Source of the DNA: an uncultured Pelagibacteraceae bacterium
GTDB lineage: Bacteria > Pseudomonadota > Alphaproteobacteria > Pelagibacterales > Pelagibacteraceae
Direction: 5' to 3'
DNA: 64,000 bases
Assembly (NCBI GenBank): GCA_902585415.1
Contig: CACIDN010000001.1
Span: 46,001 to 110,000 of the forward strand
A program made the position numbers and the translations under genes. A model generated the notes under the pieces. The model did not search any database, was not told the DNA's origin, and was given only the letters and a program-made list of their open reading frames with translations. Shown here piece after piece: positions 1 through 9,676 of this stretch. Every line of letters begins with the position of its first letter. Positions within the stretch are counted from its first letter, which is position 1.

Positions 1-244
1 CATTGTTAGAAATACCTAAATTAGAAATACTTTTACTCCATCGATCCTCAGATGGTAACATATGAGGAAGGTCAGTATATTTTTCTGATGTATCTTCTAA
101 ATCAAAAAAAACAGAGTTTGGAATGTGACTCTCTTTATATTCTAAATAAGGATCTCTTTTTTCAGATGGTAAATGCCATGAGGCATCAATTATTTTAAAT
201 TCTTTTAAATTTTTCTCTGCAAGATCTGTTGATATTAAACTCAT
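1..244 (-). CDS. Thiosulfate/3-mercaptopyruvate sulfurtransferase (rhodanese family), N-terminal part only; runs off the left edge
   Basis: Translated from the reverse strand: MSLISTDLAEKNLKEFKIIDASWHLPSEKRDPYLEYKESHIPNSVFFDLEDTSEKYTDLPHMLPSEDRWSKSISNLGISNN; rhodanese-type N-terminus. ATG overlaps the msrA stop. Confidence 0.8.
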   Translation of the reverse strand, partial: MSLISTDLAEKNLKEFKIIDASWHLPSEKRDPYLEYKESHIPNSVFFDLEDTSEKYTDLPHMLPSEDRWSKSISNLGISNN

Positions 245-687
245 AAATTTTTCATAAAATATTTTTGATGATATTCCTCAGCCTTACAATAGTTTAAAAC
301 CTCACTAATTTTTGTAACAATCTTACCTTTAAAATCTACATTTCTTTTTTTTAAAACTTTTTCAGCAATTTTTTCTTGGGATTTGTTTGTGTAAAAAATT
401 TCACTTCTATACTGATTTCCTATATCTGGACCTTGTCGGTTAAGAGTTGTTGGATCATGAAAATCAAAAAATAAATTTATTATCCCCTCGTATGATATTA
501 TACTTTCATCAAAATCTATTTTTACGACTTCAGCATGTCCTGTGGTTCCAGTACAAACCTCTTGGTAAGTGGTTTCTTTATTCTTTCCACCACAATATCC
601 AACTTCGGTTTTAGTTACTCCCTTTATTTCACCAAATTTACTCTCTGGTCCCCAAAAACATCCTAAACCTAATATTGCAATTTCCAT
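241..687 (-). CDS. msrA: Peptide-methionine (S)-S-oxide reductase MsrA
   Basis: GLGCFWGPE active-site motif, GYCGG, GHAEVV, YQKYF C-terminus. Confidence 0.95.
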   Translation of the reverse strand: MEIAILGLGCFWGPESKFGEIKGVTKTEVGYCGGKNKETTYQEVCTGTTGHAEVVKIDFDESIISYEGIINLFFDFHDPTTLNRQGPDIGNQYRSEIFYTNKSQEKIAEKVLKKRNVDFKGKIVTKISEVLNYCKAEEYHQKYFMKNL

Positions 688-730
688 TGATTATTAAATT
701 AAAGTATCTAAAAGTAGCGAAGTTAATCAT

Positions 731-1612
731 ATGCTCAGTAAAAATCAATTAGGTTTTTTGTACATGTTTCTATCAGTGTGCGCTTTTTCATTGATGGACA
801 TAATAGTCAAATGGACAGCTGATTACCCGCTAGGCCAAGTTTTATTCTTTAGGGGTTTTTTTGGAATAATTTTTTATTTCTTCATTATTCCAAAAAATAG
901 AATTAAAAATTTTTACCAAACAAAAAGGGCTTTATTACACCTTCTGAGATGTTTATCTGGCCTTATAGCTTTAATTGCTATTTTTATAGCTTTAAGAAAT
1001 TTACCTCTAGCAACAGTGGTTAGCATATCATTTGCTGCCCCGATTTTTACAACTTTTTTATCAATTTTTTTTCTAAGTGAGAAGGTCGGTTTATATAGAT
1101 GGTTAGCGGTCATAATTGGATTTATAGGAATTCTAATAATTACAGAGCCTGGTTTTGAAAGTTTGAACATTTATTATATTTTTCCTATAATATTTTGTAT
1201 TGGTTTGTCTTACGTAGCAATTGCTATAAGGCAACTCTCCTCAACCGAGCCCGTATGGTTAATTTCTTTAAATTTTTCAATTGCTATTACAATCGCTGGT
1301 CTATGTTCTTTGCCATTTGGATGGAAAATGCCAACTTATTTTGATTTTGTTATTTTATCCCTAGTGGGTTTTTTTGGAGGTGTTGCCAATCTGTGGTTAA
1401 GTCAATCATATAAATTTTCTGAAGTTTCTTTAGTAACACCATTGAAATATTTAGGTTTAGTATTCGCAATTTTTTTTGGATTTTTAATTTGGGGCGAGGT
1501 ACCATCTTTAAAATCATTATTTGGTGGTTTATTAGTTATTTTGTCTTCAATTATAATCTTTAGACGTGAACTAGTTGCAAAAAAACTATCTCCAGTACAA
1601 AGACATGAATAA
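731..1612 (+). CDS. DMT superfamily (EamA) transporter
   Basis: About 10 TM helices, internal EamA duplication, 293 aa. Confidence 0.85.
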   Translation: MLSKNQLGFLYMFLSVCAFSLMDIIVKWTADYPLGQVLFFRGFFGIIFYFFIIPKNRIKNFYQTKRALLHLLRCLSGLIALIAIFIALRNLPLATVVSISFAAPIFTTFLSIFFLSEKVGLYRWLAVIIGFIGILIITEPGFESLNIYYIFPIIFCIGLSYVAIAIRQLSSTEPVWLISLNFSIAITIAGLCSLPFGWKMPTYFDFVILSLVGFFGGVANLWLSQSYKFSEVSLVTPLKYLGLVFAIFFGFLIWGEVPSLKSLFGGLLVILSSIIIFRRELVAKKLSPVQRHE

Positions 1613-2231
1613 AAAACCAAAATATTGGTCTGAGGCGCTAAGATTTTTATCTAGAAAGGATGCTGTTATAAAAAAACTTATTTTAAAATATCAAGATAAA
1701 ACTCTATCAACCCGAAAGGATCTTTTTTACTCTTTATGTAAAAGTATTGTTGGCCAACAAATTAGTGTAGCGGCTGCAAACTCGGTTTTCAAAAAATTTT
1801 TGAAAATTTGTAAAGGAAAAATTAATCCGTTAAATGTTTTAATTTTGAGTAGTTATCAGCTTAAAAAATGTGGTTTAAGCAGACAAAAAGCAAAGGGTAT
1901 AAAAGAGCTAGCAAAAAAATTTAAAAATAAATCTTTCGATCCTAAAAAAATTACAAAAATGGGAGATGAAGAGGCAATAATCTATCTGTCTAATTTAAGA
2001 CAAATTGGAAGATGGTCCGCAGAAATGATTTTGATATTTAATCTTAATAGATCAAATATTTGGCCAATTCAAGATATTGGTCTTTTAAGAGCAATATCAA
2101 AAAATTATAAAACAAAATACCATCCTCCAAAAACTTTTGTGAAAAAGCTGAGTAAAAAGTTTACTCCTTATTGCACAGTGGCTACCTGGTATTTATGGAG
2201 ATCAATAGATGATGAACCAATTCAATATTAG
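1605..2231 (+). CDS. DNA-3-methyladenine glycosylase II / HhH-GPD family
   Basis: SIVGQQISVAAANSVF, LRQIGRWSAEMILIF helix-hairpin-helix and GPD-type region. ATG at 1605 is more likely than the ORF-track start at 1575. Confidence 0.85.
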   Translation: MNKKPKYWSEALRFLSRKDAVIKKLILKYQDKTLSTRKDLFYSLCKSIVGQQISVAAANSVFKKFLKICKGKINPLNVLILSSYQLKKCGLSRQKAKGIKELAKKFKNKSFDPKKITKMGDEEAIIYLSNLRQIGRWSAEMILIFNLNRSNIWPIQDIGLLRAISKNYKTKYHPPKTFVKKLSKKFTPYCTVATWYLWRSIDDEPIQY

Positions 2232-2232
2232 T

Positions 2233-3126
2233 TTAATCTAACCAATCTTTAAACTTAATTTCATTTTCAATAACATAGGTCGGAAGATTTGCTTTTGGAT
2301 AGATAATTAGTTTTTTTTTCTTTTCAGAAAATTTTTTCTCCTTTTTATCTGCAAACATATCATAAATAGTCTCGTTATTTTTCATCAATCTCGTTATTTC
2401 TTTTAACTCAATATTTTCAACTTCAAAATCTCTGTGGTGCAAATAAGATTTTAATTTGATCTCTACATCGACTGGATTTTTCAAATTTGAAAAATGCCAA
2501 CCACCATTCTTTATATAAACTTTATTAATATATTTTTTTTCTGAAAAAAAAGTATCAAGTCTCCAAAAATTAAATTTTTTATTTTTTATATTTCTAAGCC
2601 ATTGGGGAGATTTTAAATTTTTTTTTTTACAAGCCTTACTACCATACCATATAAAACCCTCAAGATATCTATTCAATTTGTAGTAAAAAATATTCTGTTC
2701 AAAAATAATTATATTGTTTTGTACTATAGCAAAATTTAAACCATTTAAATTTGGTATTTCATCAACATCTGAAATAATTATTACGTCATCCTCACTCGCT
2801 TTACTTAAACCATTGACAATTAAATTTCTTTGAAAATTCTCTCTCTTGTGTGCGTTATAAATAAGCTTAGATGAGATTGTTCCTTCATTGTCATTTTTAC
2901 TAATTTTTTCTAAGTTTTGTAGTTCTTCATCATGAACAATATAGATTATTTTGTTTTTGAATTTTGAGTATTTATTTATGTCAAATTTTAAGTCCCTCTT
3001 TTTACCGTTATGATAGAACTTGCTTTCAACAATTACGAAATAATCAACAAAATTTTTTAAGGAATTTAATCTTATATCTAATACAATATCTTCGTCATAA
3101 AACATGAAACAATCAAAGATTCGCAT
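2233..3126 (-). CDS. Glycosyltransferase family 17 protein
   Basis: MRIFDCFMFYDEDIVLDIRLNSL...VDYFVIVES...FHNGK; DVIIISDVDEIPN; GWHFSNL: GT17-like motifs. Confidence 0.8.
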   Translation of the reverse strand: MRIFDCFMFYDEDIVLDIRLNSLKNFVDYFVIVESKFYHNGKKRDLKFDINKYSKFKNKIIYIVHDEELQNLEKISKNDNEGTISSKLIYNAHKRENFQRNLIVNGLSKASEDDVIIISDVDEIPNLNGLNFAIVQNNIIIFEQNIFYYKLNRYLEGFIWYGSKACKKKNLKSPQWLRNIKNKKFNFWRLDTFFSEKKYINKVYIKNGGWHFSNLKNPVDVEIKLKSYLHHRDFEVENIELKEITRLMKNNETIYDMFADKKEKKFSEKKKKLIIYPKANLPTYVIENEIKFKDWLD

Positions 3127-3182
3127 AAAATTGATTTCTAACTCATATATCTTGATATATAAATCTAAAAATTAAATAATTT

Positions 3183-3716
3183 TTGATGAATAAAAAATTA
3201 ATTATTGATTGGAATATATATAATAGATCAATAGATCAGCTGGCTATTCAAATAAGTGAAAGTAGTTTTAAGCCTTCTTTTATAATTTGTATTGCCCGAG
3301 GCGGTTTGAGGGTAGGAGATGTTTTAAGTAGAATTTTTAATATAAAGTGTGGATATTTAGGTGTTGAAAGCTACTCGGCTGAAAAAGATAATCAAATTGC
3401 TAACAAACAAAGTGAATTAACTTTTGCCAGAGATCTTTCAACTACTACAAGAGAATATGGAGAAAATATACTAATTACAGATGATTTAATAGATACAGGC
3501 GTTACCCTTGAGAAAACTTTAACTTGGTTAAAAAATTATAAAGATTTCAAAGATAAAAAAATTAATTTCAAAACAGCTGTGCTTTATAAAAAAGAAAAAT
3601 CTAAATTTAAATCAGATTATATAGTTCATAATTTAAATAATAACCCCTGGATTGTTTTTCCATATGAACTAAGAGAATTGGTTTCAATAGATGATTTAAG
3701 AAAAGAATTAAAGTAA
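3183..3716 (+). CDS. Phosphoribosyltransferase (xanthine/hypoxanthine-type)
   Basis: PRPP-binding motif ILITDDLIDTGVTL and IARGGLRVGD. Confidence 0.85.
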   Translation: MMNKKLIIDWNIYNRSIDQLAIQISESSFKPSFIICIARGGLRVGDVLSRIFNIKCGYLGVESYSAEKDNQIANKQSELTFARDLSTTTREYGENILITDDLIDTGVTLEKTLTWLKNYKDFKDKKINFKTAVLYKKEKSKFKSDYIVHNLNNNPWIVFPYELRELVSIDDLRKELK

Positions 3717-3742
3717 AGGGGCTGTTTTATTAGACAGCCCCT
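3717..3742. terminator. Bidirectional intrinsic terminator-like hairpin between convergent genes
   Basis: AGGGGCTGT-tttattag-ACAGCCCCT, 9-bp stem, between convergent stops. Confidence 0.75.
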
Positions 3743-3750
3743 CTCAAATT

Positions 3751-5061
3751 TTACGCTATAAAAAAACTTATTACGCTCAATACTGATATCAACCAAATAG
3801 CTGGAGAAGTCGTGGATATTTTTCCAGTAAATATTTTAATTAAAGCATAAGATATAAAAGCCAAAGCAATTCCGTTACTTATGCTATAAGTGAGCGGCAT
3901 TGTTATCATTGCTACAATTGAGGGAGCAGATTCTGCTATATCATTCCACTCAATATCCGTAATGTTTCTTACAAAAAGAACAGCAACATATAGAAGTGCA
4001 GCTCCGTCAATTTCCTTAGGCAAACTTGTTGCAAGAGGAGAAAAGAATAAGCATGATAAAAACAGGACTCCAATTACTAAAGAGGTCATGCCCGTTCTCC
4101 CGCCCGCTTTAACACCAGCACCTGACTCTACATAACTTGTTACAGTAGTTGTGCCCATCATAGCACCAGCAACTGTAGCAACACTGTCAGACATCATGGC
4201 TTTATTTATATCTGTAACTCTACCTTTACTATCTACCTTTCCAGCAACATTAGCTACAGATGTTAATGTTCCTGCAGTATCAAAAAAATCAATAAATAAT
4301 AATGTGAAGACCACAGTTGACATACTTGCTGATAACGCCGCTTTTAAATCAAAATCAAATAAATATGTCATTGGCGGTGGTGAGCTTACTACTCCGTTAA
4401 ATTTTGCTAAGCCCGTTACCCATGCAATTATACTAAAAGCAATTATTCCAATTATAATATTTCCTTTAACTTTAAGTTTTTCAAGCACAACCATAGCAAC
4501 AAAAGCCAAGCACCCTAACAGTACTAAAGGATTTTTTAAATCACCGAGAGTTACTAAAGTAACCGGATGATCTCCAACAACTCCCATAATTTCCAATCCT
4601 ATTATGGCTAAAAACAGTCCTATACCTGCTCCAATTCCTAATTTTAAACTTTTTGGAATTGAGTTTATTAACCATGCTCTTAAAGGTGTAAGAGAAATAA
4701 TTAAAAATAATATTCCAGCTACTAAAACTGCACCTAAAGCAGCTTGTGGAGTGTAACCCATACCCGCAACTACACCAAAAGCTACAAAAGCATTTATTCC
4801 CATACCTGGAGCAAGTCCTATTGGCCATGTTTTTCCGTAAAAAGCCATTATGAAACAAGCAAGAGCGGTTGCTAAAATTGTAGCTGTAAATACTGCACCA
4901 AAATCAAAAAAACCTTTTTCAGGTCCAGCGAATTCCCCCGATAAAATAAAAGGGTTTAGGAACATTATATAAGCCATTGTTAGAAATGTAGTTAAGCCCG
5001 CAATAACTTCAGTTCTAAAATCTGTTTTATGTTTTTTATATTCAAAATATTTGTCTAGCAT
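3751..5061 (-). CDS. NCS2 family (AzgA-like) purine permease
   Basis: FRTEVIAGLTTFLTMAYIMFLNP; GMGINAFVAFG; LLFIDFFDTAGTL; TTTVTSYVESGAGVKAGGRTG. Confidence 0.93.
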   Translation of the reverse strand: MLDKYFEYKKHKTDFRTEVIAGLTTFLTMAYIMFLNPFILSGEFAGPEKGFFDFGAVFTATILATALACFIMAFYGKTWPIGLAPGMGINAFVAFGVVAGMGYTPQAALGAVLVAGILFLIISLTPLRAWLINSIPKSLKLGIGAGIGLFLAIIGLEIMGVVGDHPVTLVTLGDLKNPLVLLGCLAFVAMVVLEKLKVKGNIIIGIIAFSIIAWVTGLAKFNGVVSSPPPMTYLFDFDLKAALSASMSTVVFTLLFIDFFDTAGTLTSVANVAGKVDSKGRVTDINKAMMSDSVATVAGAMMGTTTVTSYVESGAGVKAGGRTGMTSLVIGVLFLSCLFFSPLATSLPKEIDGAALLYVAVLFVRNITDIEWNDIAESAPSIVAMITMPLTYSISNGIALAFISYALIKIFTGKISTTSPAIWLISVLSVISFFIA

Positions 5062-5186
5062 AATTCCTCCAGTTAAAAAAAAAATATCAGATTAATAAAA
5101 TAATTCCTTAATTAAATATTCTTTATTAACAATATTCAACTATAAGTTTATTTTTAATAATTTCTCCTATGCTAATATTCAACTTA

Positions 5187-5498
5187 ATGAAAAAAATAAT
5201 TAATACATTTTTGATTTTGTTATTTGTTCTTTTATCGTCCTGTGAAACGGTACAGAATAAAGCTGATGAAGTTATTCAAAAAGAGGATAAGTATTTAATG
5301 AAATTTCTAAATAAAAAAAAAGACTTATTGATTGCAGAATTTGGATACCCAGATTTAACAATGCCAAATGATGGAGAGCCACCTGGTTCGGGAAAAATTA
5401 TATATATTTCAAAGAAATATGGGATTAAATGTCAAAGAAGTTTTGAAATTGATGAAAGTGATTTTGTTGTAGGTTATTCCTCAAAAGGATGTTTTTAA
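5187..5498 (+). CDS. Small lipoprotein, function unknown
   Basis: MKKIINTFLILLFVLLSSC lipobox followed by about 85 aa. Confidence 0.65.
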   Translation: MKKIINTFLILLFVLLSSCETVQNKADEVIQKEDKYLMKFLNKKKDLLIAEFGYPDLTMPNDGEPPGSGKIIYISKKYGIKCQRSFEIDESDFVVGYSSKGCF

Positions 5499-5520
5499 CT
5501 TGTGGGTTTTACCCCACAAG
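5499..5520. terminator. Intrinsic terminator-like hairpin between convergent genes
   Basis: CTTGTGGG-ttttac-CCCACAAG. Confidence 0.65.
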
Positions 5521-5531
5521 CAAGGTTTGGC

Positions 5532-5978
5532 TTATTTAATTTGAATTAATTTTTTTTTCTTAAAATCCGGAACTATTCTTTCGCATTCAATAGTTAAAAG
5601 CCCATCTTTCAAATTAGCTTCACCAACTTTTACGTCTTCAGCAATTTTAAATGATCTAGTAAATTGTCTTTGAGATATTCCTTTATGTATAATCTCTCCA
5701 TTTTCGACAGTGTTATCAGATTTTTCAACATGCTTAGTTCTTACAGTTAAAAGATTGTCTTCATATTCTACTTCGACATCTTTTTTGTTAAATCCAGCAA
5801 GAGCTACCTCAATTGAATATCTATCTTTACCAGTCTTCCTAATGTTATATGGCGGATAATTTGACTGAGTTGTCAAACTTCCATTTCCTAGCATGTTTTC
5901 AAATTGCTCAAACATATCATCAAAACCAACAGAAAATGGTCTTAATGAATTAAAGATTGATAGATCCTTACTTGTCAT
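5532..5978 (-). CDS. Hsp20/alpha-crystallin small heat-shock protein
   Basis: YNIRKTGKDRYSIEVALAGFNKKDVEVEYEDNLLTVRT...GISQRQFTRSFKIAEDVKVGEANLKDGLLTIECERIVP. ATG at 5978 is preceded by AAAGGAGG. Confidence 0.93.
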   Translation of the reverse strand: MTSKDLSIFNSLRPFSVGFDDMFEQFENMLGNGSLTTQSNYPPYNIRKTGKDRYSIEVALAGFNKKDVEVEYEDNLLTVRTKHVEKSDNTVENGEIIHKGISQRQFTRSFKIAEDVKVGEANLKDGLLTIECERIVPDFKKKKLIQIK

Positions 5979-6045
5979 TTTTCCTCCTTTGTTAGCAAGG
6001 TTATTTAGTGTCCCATAAGGCAACACATAAATTTATATGGTAACT
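5979..6045 (-). promoter_or_regulatory. Putative ROSE-like RNA thermometer in the hsp20 5' UTR
   Basis: Reverse strand CCUUGCU-AACAA-AGGAGG immediately 5' of the ATG: C-G, C-G, U-A, U.G, bulged G, C-G, U-A, covering the SD. A further CCATA...TATGG stem lies upstream. Confidence 0.55.
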
Positions 6046-6072
6046 ATTTTTTAATTTTCAATATGTAATTTT

Positions 6073-6996
6073 TTATTTATTTTGCTGTAATGCTTTAACA
6101 TGCTCGTCTACACTTTCTGCTAGAGCATTTAAATCATAACCACCTTCTAAGATCGAAACTACTTTTTTATTATTATATTTATTTGTTGCAAGAAGTGTTC
6201 TTCTTGTAATTTCATAAAAATCTTTCGATTTTAATTTAAATTGTGCAAGTGGGTCATCCTGATGTGCATCGAAACCCGCCGAAAAAATTATAAACTCAGG
6301 TTTAAATTCATCTAACTTTCTTAAAACATGATTATATGCGTCAAAATAATTTTCAGAAGATGTGCCTGCTGCCAAAGGTATATTGAATATATTATTAAAC
6401 TTGCCTTTCTCATTCTCAGATCCGGTTCCAGGATAAAAAGGATACTGATGAGTTGATATATATAAAACTTTTTTATTATCGTAAAAAATGTCTTGAGTGC
6501 CATTGCCATGATGAACATCAAAGTCTATGATACATACTTTATTATAATTATATTTTTCAATTAAATATTGAGCCCCTATTGCTGCATTATTAAAAATACA
6601 AAAACCCATAGCTTTATTTTTTTCACAATGATGCCCAGGAGGCCTTACAGCACAAAATACATTATTAAATTTTTTGCTCTCCACGCCATCTATTGCTTTA
6701 ATTATAGAACCTACAGCATCGTATGTTGCGCTCTTACTTCCAGGAGATATAACAGTGTCTCCATCTAAAAATTTTAAACCACTAGACGGAAAAGAATTTT
6801 CTATGTTATCAACATAATCAGACCCATGAACTTTTTTTAATATTTTAAGGTCAAACTTTTCTGACTTAACCCATAATAAATTTTTCCTCTTTTTTAATTT
6901 CTTTACAACTGCCAAAACTCTTTTTGGTTGTTCTGGATGACCATTTCCAGTAATGTGATATTTTGATGTATCGGATGTTACTATTGCAGTACTCAC
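6073..6996 (-). CDS. Histone deacetylase family protein (class II HDAC / acetoin-utilization type)
   Basis: RPPGHHCEKNKAMGFCIFNN; IIDFDVHHGNGTQDIF; SAGFDAHQDDPLAQ; ILEGGYDL. Confidence 0.93.
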   Translation of the reverse strand: MSTAIVTSDTSKYHITGNGHPEQPKRVLAVVKKLKKRKNLLWVKSEKFDLKILKKVHGSDYVDNIENSFPSSGLKFLDGDTVISPGSKSATYDAVGSIIKAIDGVESKKFNNVFCAVRPPGHHCEKNKAMGFCIFNNAAIGAQYLIEKYNYNKVCIIDFDVHHGNGTQDIFYDNKKVLYISTHQYPFYPGTGSENEKGKFNNIFNIPLAAGTSSENYFDAYNHVLRKLDEFKPEFIIFSAGFDAHQDDPLAQFKLKSKDFYEITRRTLLATNKYNNKKVVSILEGGYDLNALAESVDEHVKALQQNK

Positions 6997-8150
6997 TTAA
7001 AGTATTCTTCTAATATTTCTGAATAAATTTTAGTTAAATTTTTTAAATCTTTTAAAGACACTGCCTCATCTATTTTATGCATAGTTTTGCCAACTAAACC
7101 AAACTCAAGGCAAGGTGATATCTTTCTTATATATCTTGCATCAGATGTGCCACCAGATGTTGACAGTTTAGGTTTAATTTTTGTATTCTTTTTAATAATA
7201 TTCTGAATTTTATAAACAAAACTACTCGGTTCACATAAAAATGCCTCTCCAGATACTTTATATTCAATTTCATGTCTAGATTTTTTCTTTCCACATATTT
7301 TTGAAAAAATAGTATTTAGTTTTTTCTTTAGAAATTTTGATTTATGTTTATTATTAAATCGTATATTAAAAGTGGCTTCCGCAGAACCTGGAATAATATT
7401 ATCTATATTGTTATTTATATTTATACTTGTAACTTCTAAGTTAGTTGGCTGAAAATTTTTTGTACCACTATCAAATCTTATATCTTTTAATTTTTTTAAA
7501 ATTTCTATTATAGTAGTAGACGGATTGTTGGCTCGATGTGGGTATGCAACATGCCCTTGAACACCCTTAACAACTAACTTTCCGGTTAAACTACCTCTTC
7601 TACCAATTTTAACCATCTCACCCAATTTATTAGGATTGGTTGGTTCCCCAACTAAACAAAAATTTATTTTTTCTTTTTTCTTTTTTAAATAATCTACCAG
7701 TTTTTTTGTTCCATTAACTGCATCGCCTTCTTCATCCCCTGTAATCAAAAAGCTTATTGAACCTTTAAAATTTTTATTTTTTATCAAAAAAATACTTACG
7801 GCAGATACAAAGGCTGCAATTGAACTTTTCATATCATTAGCACCCCTGCCAATTAAATGACCATTTTTAACTTTTGGTTTGAATGGGTTTACAGTCCAGT
7901 CATTTAAATTACCCGGAGGCACAACATCCAAATGTCCAGCATAACAAAAATTTGGACTTTTATTTCCCAATCTTGCATACAAATTTTTTACTGGTTTATG
8001 TTTTTTATCTTTAAAGATAATTATCTTGGTTCTAAAACCTAATTTTCTTAATTTTTTTTCAAGAAAATTCGTCACACCAGCGTCTATAGGTGTAATAGAT
8101 GGAAATCTAATTAGCTCTTTAGCTAACTCAAGCTCATTTATTTTTTGCAT
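6993..8150 (-). CDS. dapE: Succinyl-diaminopimelate desuccinylase
   Basis: YAGHLDVVPPG, GRGANDMKSSIAAF, LITGDEEGDAVNGTKK, STSGGTSDARYI; adjacent dapD. Confidence 0.95.
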   Translation of the reverse strand: MQKINELELAKELIRFPSITPIDAGVTNFLEKKLRKLGFRTKIIIFKDKKHKPVKNLYARLGNKSPNFCYAGHLDVVPPGNLNDWTVNPFKPKVKNGHLIGRGANDMKSSIAAFVSAVSIFLIKNKNFKGSISFLITGDEEGDAVNGTKKLVDYLKKKKEKINFCLVGEPTNPNKLGEMVKIGRRGSLTGKLVVKGVQGHVAYPHRANNPSTTIIEILKKLKDIRFDSGTKNFQPTNLEVTSININNNIDNIIPGSAEATFNIRFNNKHKSKFLKKKLNTIFSKICGKKKSRHEIEYKVSGEAFLCEPSSFVYKIQNIIKKNTKIKPKLSTSGGTSDARYIRKISPCLEFGLVGKTMHKIDEAVSLKDLKNLTKIYSEILEEYFK

Positions 8151-8152
8151 TT

Positions 8153-8980
8153 TTATTCTCTTAAAAGTTCATTTACCGAAGTTTTGGATCTTGTTTTTTC
8201 ATCAACTTGTTTAATTATTACTGCGCAGTATAGTGATGCTGCTGATGAATTATTTTTATCCGGTAAAGTTCCTGGCACAACAACTGAGTAAGGAGGTATT
8301 TTACCATAAGATATTTTTCCTGACTTCCGATCTACAATTTTAGTTGATTGACCAATGTACATCCCCATGCTCAAAACCGATCCTTCGCCAACGATTACTC
8401 CTTCAACTACTTCGGACATTGCACCTAAAAAAACGTTATCTTCAATTATTGTAGGCAATGCTTGAGCTGGTTCCAAAACACCTCCAACACCAGAACCTGC
8501 GGATATATGACAATTTTTTCCAATTTGACAACAGCTACCAGCTCTTGCGAAGGTGTCAATCATTGTGCCTTCATCGATGAATGCACCAATGTTTACATAG
8601 CAAGGCATTAATACAGCATTTTTCCCAATAAAAGATCCCTTTCTAACTGGAGAATTAGGAACCATTCTAAAGCCAGCTTTTTCATGATCCTCTTTAGACC
8701 AACCAGCAGTTTTACCTTTTAACAAATGTGCTTTGTCATACCAACTACTATAAGGGCCATTCAAATTTTCCATTGGATATATTCTAAAACTAAGCATAAT
8801 TGCTTTCTTAATGTGTTGGTGAGCAATCCATTGACCACTAATTTTTTCAGCTGCTCTAACTTTTCCGCTATCTAAGTCTGCAATTATTTGATTAACCGCA
8901 TTTTTAAGTTTTTGATCTGAACTAGGGCTAATTTGATCCTTAATTTCCCAGGCATCGTTAATAATTTTTTCTAAAGACAT
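8153..8980 (-). CDS. dapD: 2,3,4,5-tetrahydropyridine-2,6-dicarboxylate N-succinyltransferase
   Basis: Left-handed beta-helix hexapeptide repeats; RMVPNSPVRKGSFIGKNAVLMPCYVNIGAFIDEGTMIDT. Confidence 0.95.
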   Translation of the reverse strand: MSLEKIINDAWEIKDQISPSSDQKLKNAVNQIIADLDSGKVRAAEKISGQWIAHQHIKKAIMLSFRIYPMENLNGPYSSWYDKAHLLKGKTAGWSKEDHEKAGFRMVPNSPVRKGSFIGKNAVLMPCYVNIGAFIDEGTMIDTFARAGSCCQIGKNCHISAGSGVGGVLEPAQALPTIIEDNVFLGAMSEVVEGVIVGEGSVLSMGMYIGQSTKIVDRKSGKISYGKIPPYSVVVPGTLPDKNNSSAASLYCAVIIKQVDEKTRSKTSVNELLRE

Positions 8981-8983
8981 AAT

Positions 8984-9676
8984 TTACCTGTTTTTTAATA
9001 GCCTTATTTCTTTAAGAAATAAAGACAGATTTTCTATTTTATGAGAAATATAATCTTTATTAGAGTCTATCTTGCCAAAATGCTCATCATTAATCAGCCA
9101 AACTGTATAGCATCCTCTTTCATAACCAATACCTAAATTTTTTGCAATATCTTCAATATAGATCGTTTCTTTTGGATTTATCTTAAATTTATTGAGCATT
9201 AGATCAAAAGTCTTTGCCTCGGGTTTTGGGACATACCCAGCATCTTGAATATCGAATACTTTATCTCTTCCAAAAATGTCATATACTCCAAGGTGTGATA
9301 ATATGTTTTCAGCGTGTTCGGCACTCCCGTTAGTGAAAATAAACTTTTCCATATCTAAATTAATCAATTCATCTCTCATAATTTTATCTTCTTTCATAAA
9401 AGAGAGATCGATTGTGTGCACATATTTTAAAAATTCTTGAGGTGGTATGTCATGATGTATCATCAGCCCATTTAAACTTGTGTTATACTTATAAAAATAA
9501 TCAGTTTGTAATTTTTTTGCTTCATCTCGATTTATTTTAAGTCTTTCAGAAATAAATTGAGTCATACGATTGGATACTTGGCCAAATACTTTTTCTAATG
9601 AATAATTGTTATGTTTCCCGTAACATACTCCATCAAGATCTAATAATAGATATTTCATTTCTTTTAAATCTTTCAT
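8984..9676 (-). CDS. HAD family hydrolase, pyrimidine 5'-nucleotidase type
   Basis: LLDLDGVCYGKHN, FIFTNGSAEHAENIL, YIEDIAKNLGIG. Confidence 0.85.
   Translation of the reverse strand: MKDLKEMKYLLLDLDGVCYGKHNNYSLEKVFGQVSNRMTQFISERLKINRDEAKKLQTDYFYKYNTSLNGLMIHHDIPPQEFLKYVHTIDLSFMKEDKIMRDELINLDMEKFIFTNGSAEHAENILSHLGVYDIFGRDKVFDIQDAGYVPKPEAKTFDLMLNKFKINPKETIYIEDIAKNLGIGYERGCYTVWLINDEHFGKIDSNKDYISHKIENLSLFLKEIRLLKNR

Noticed and set aside
913-1170. Minus-strand 85-aa ORF inside the DMT transporter gene, and similar antisense ORFs (e.g. 15476-15880, 40338-40829, 44422-44988, 47424-47882, 57242-57628)
   Set aside because: All are antisense to well-supported core genes, with no recognisable family or independent signal.
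3890-4570. Plus-strand ORFs of 81 and 139 aa opposite the NCS2 permease
   Set aside because: Antisense to a strongly supported gene with low-complexity composition; shadow ORFs.
5062-5168. Possible purine riboswitch upstream of the NCS2 permease
   Set aside because: No conserved purine-aptamer loops or P1 stem visible in this A/T-rich spacer.
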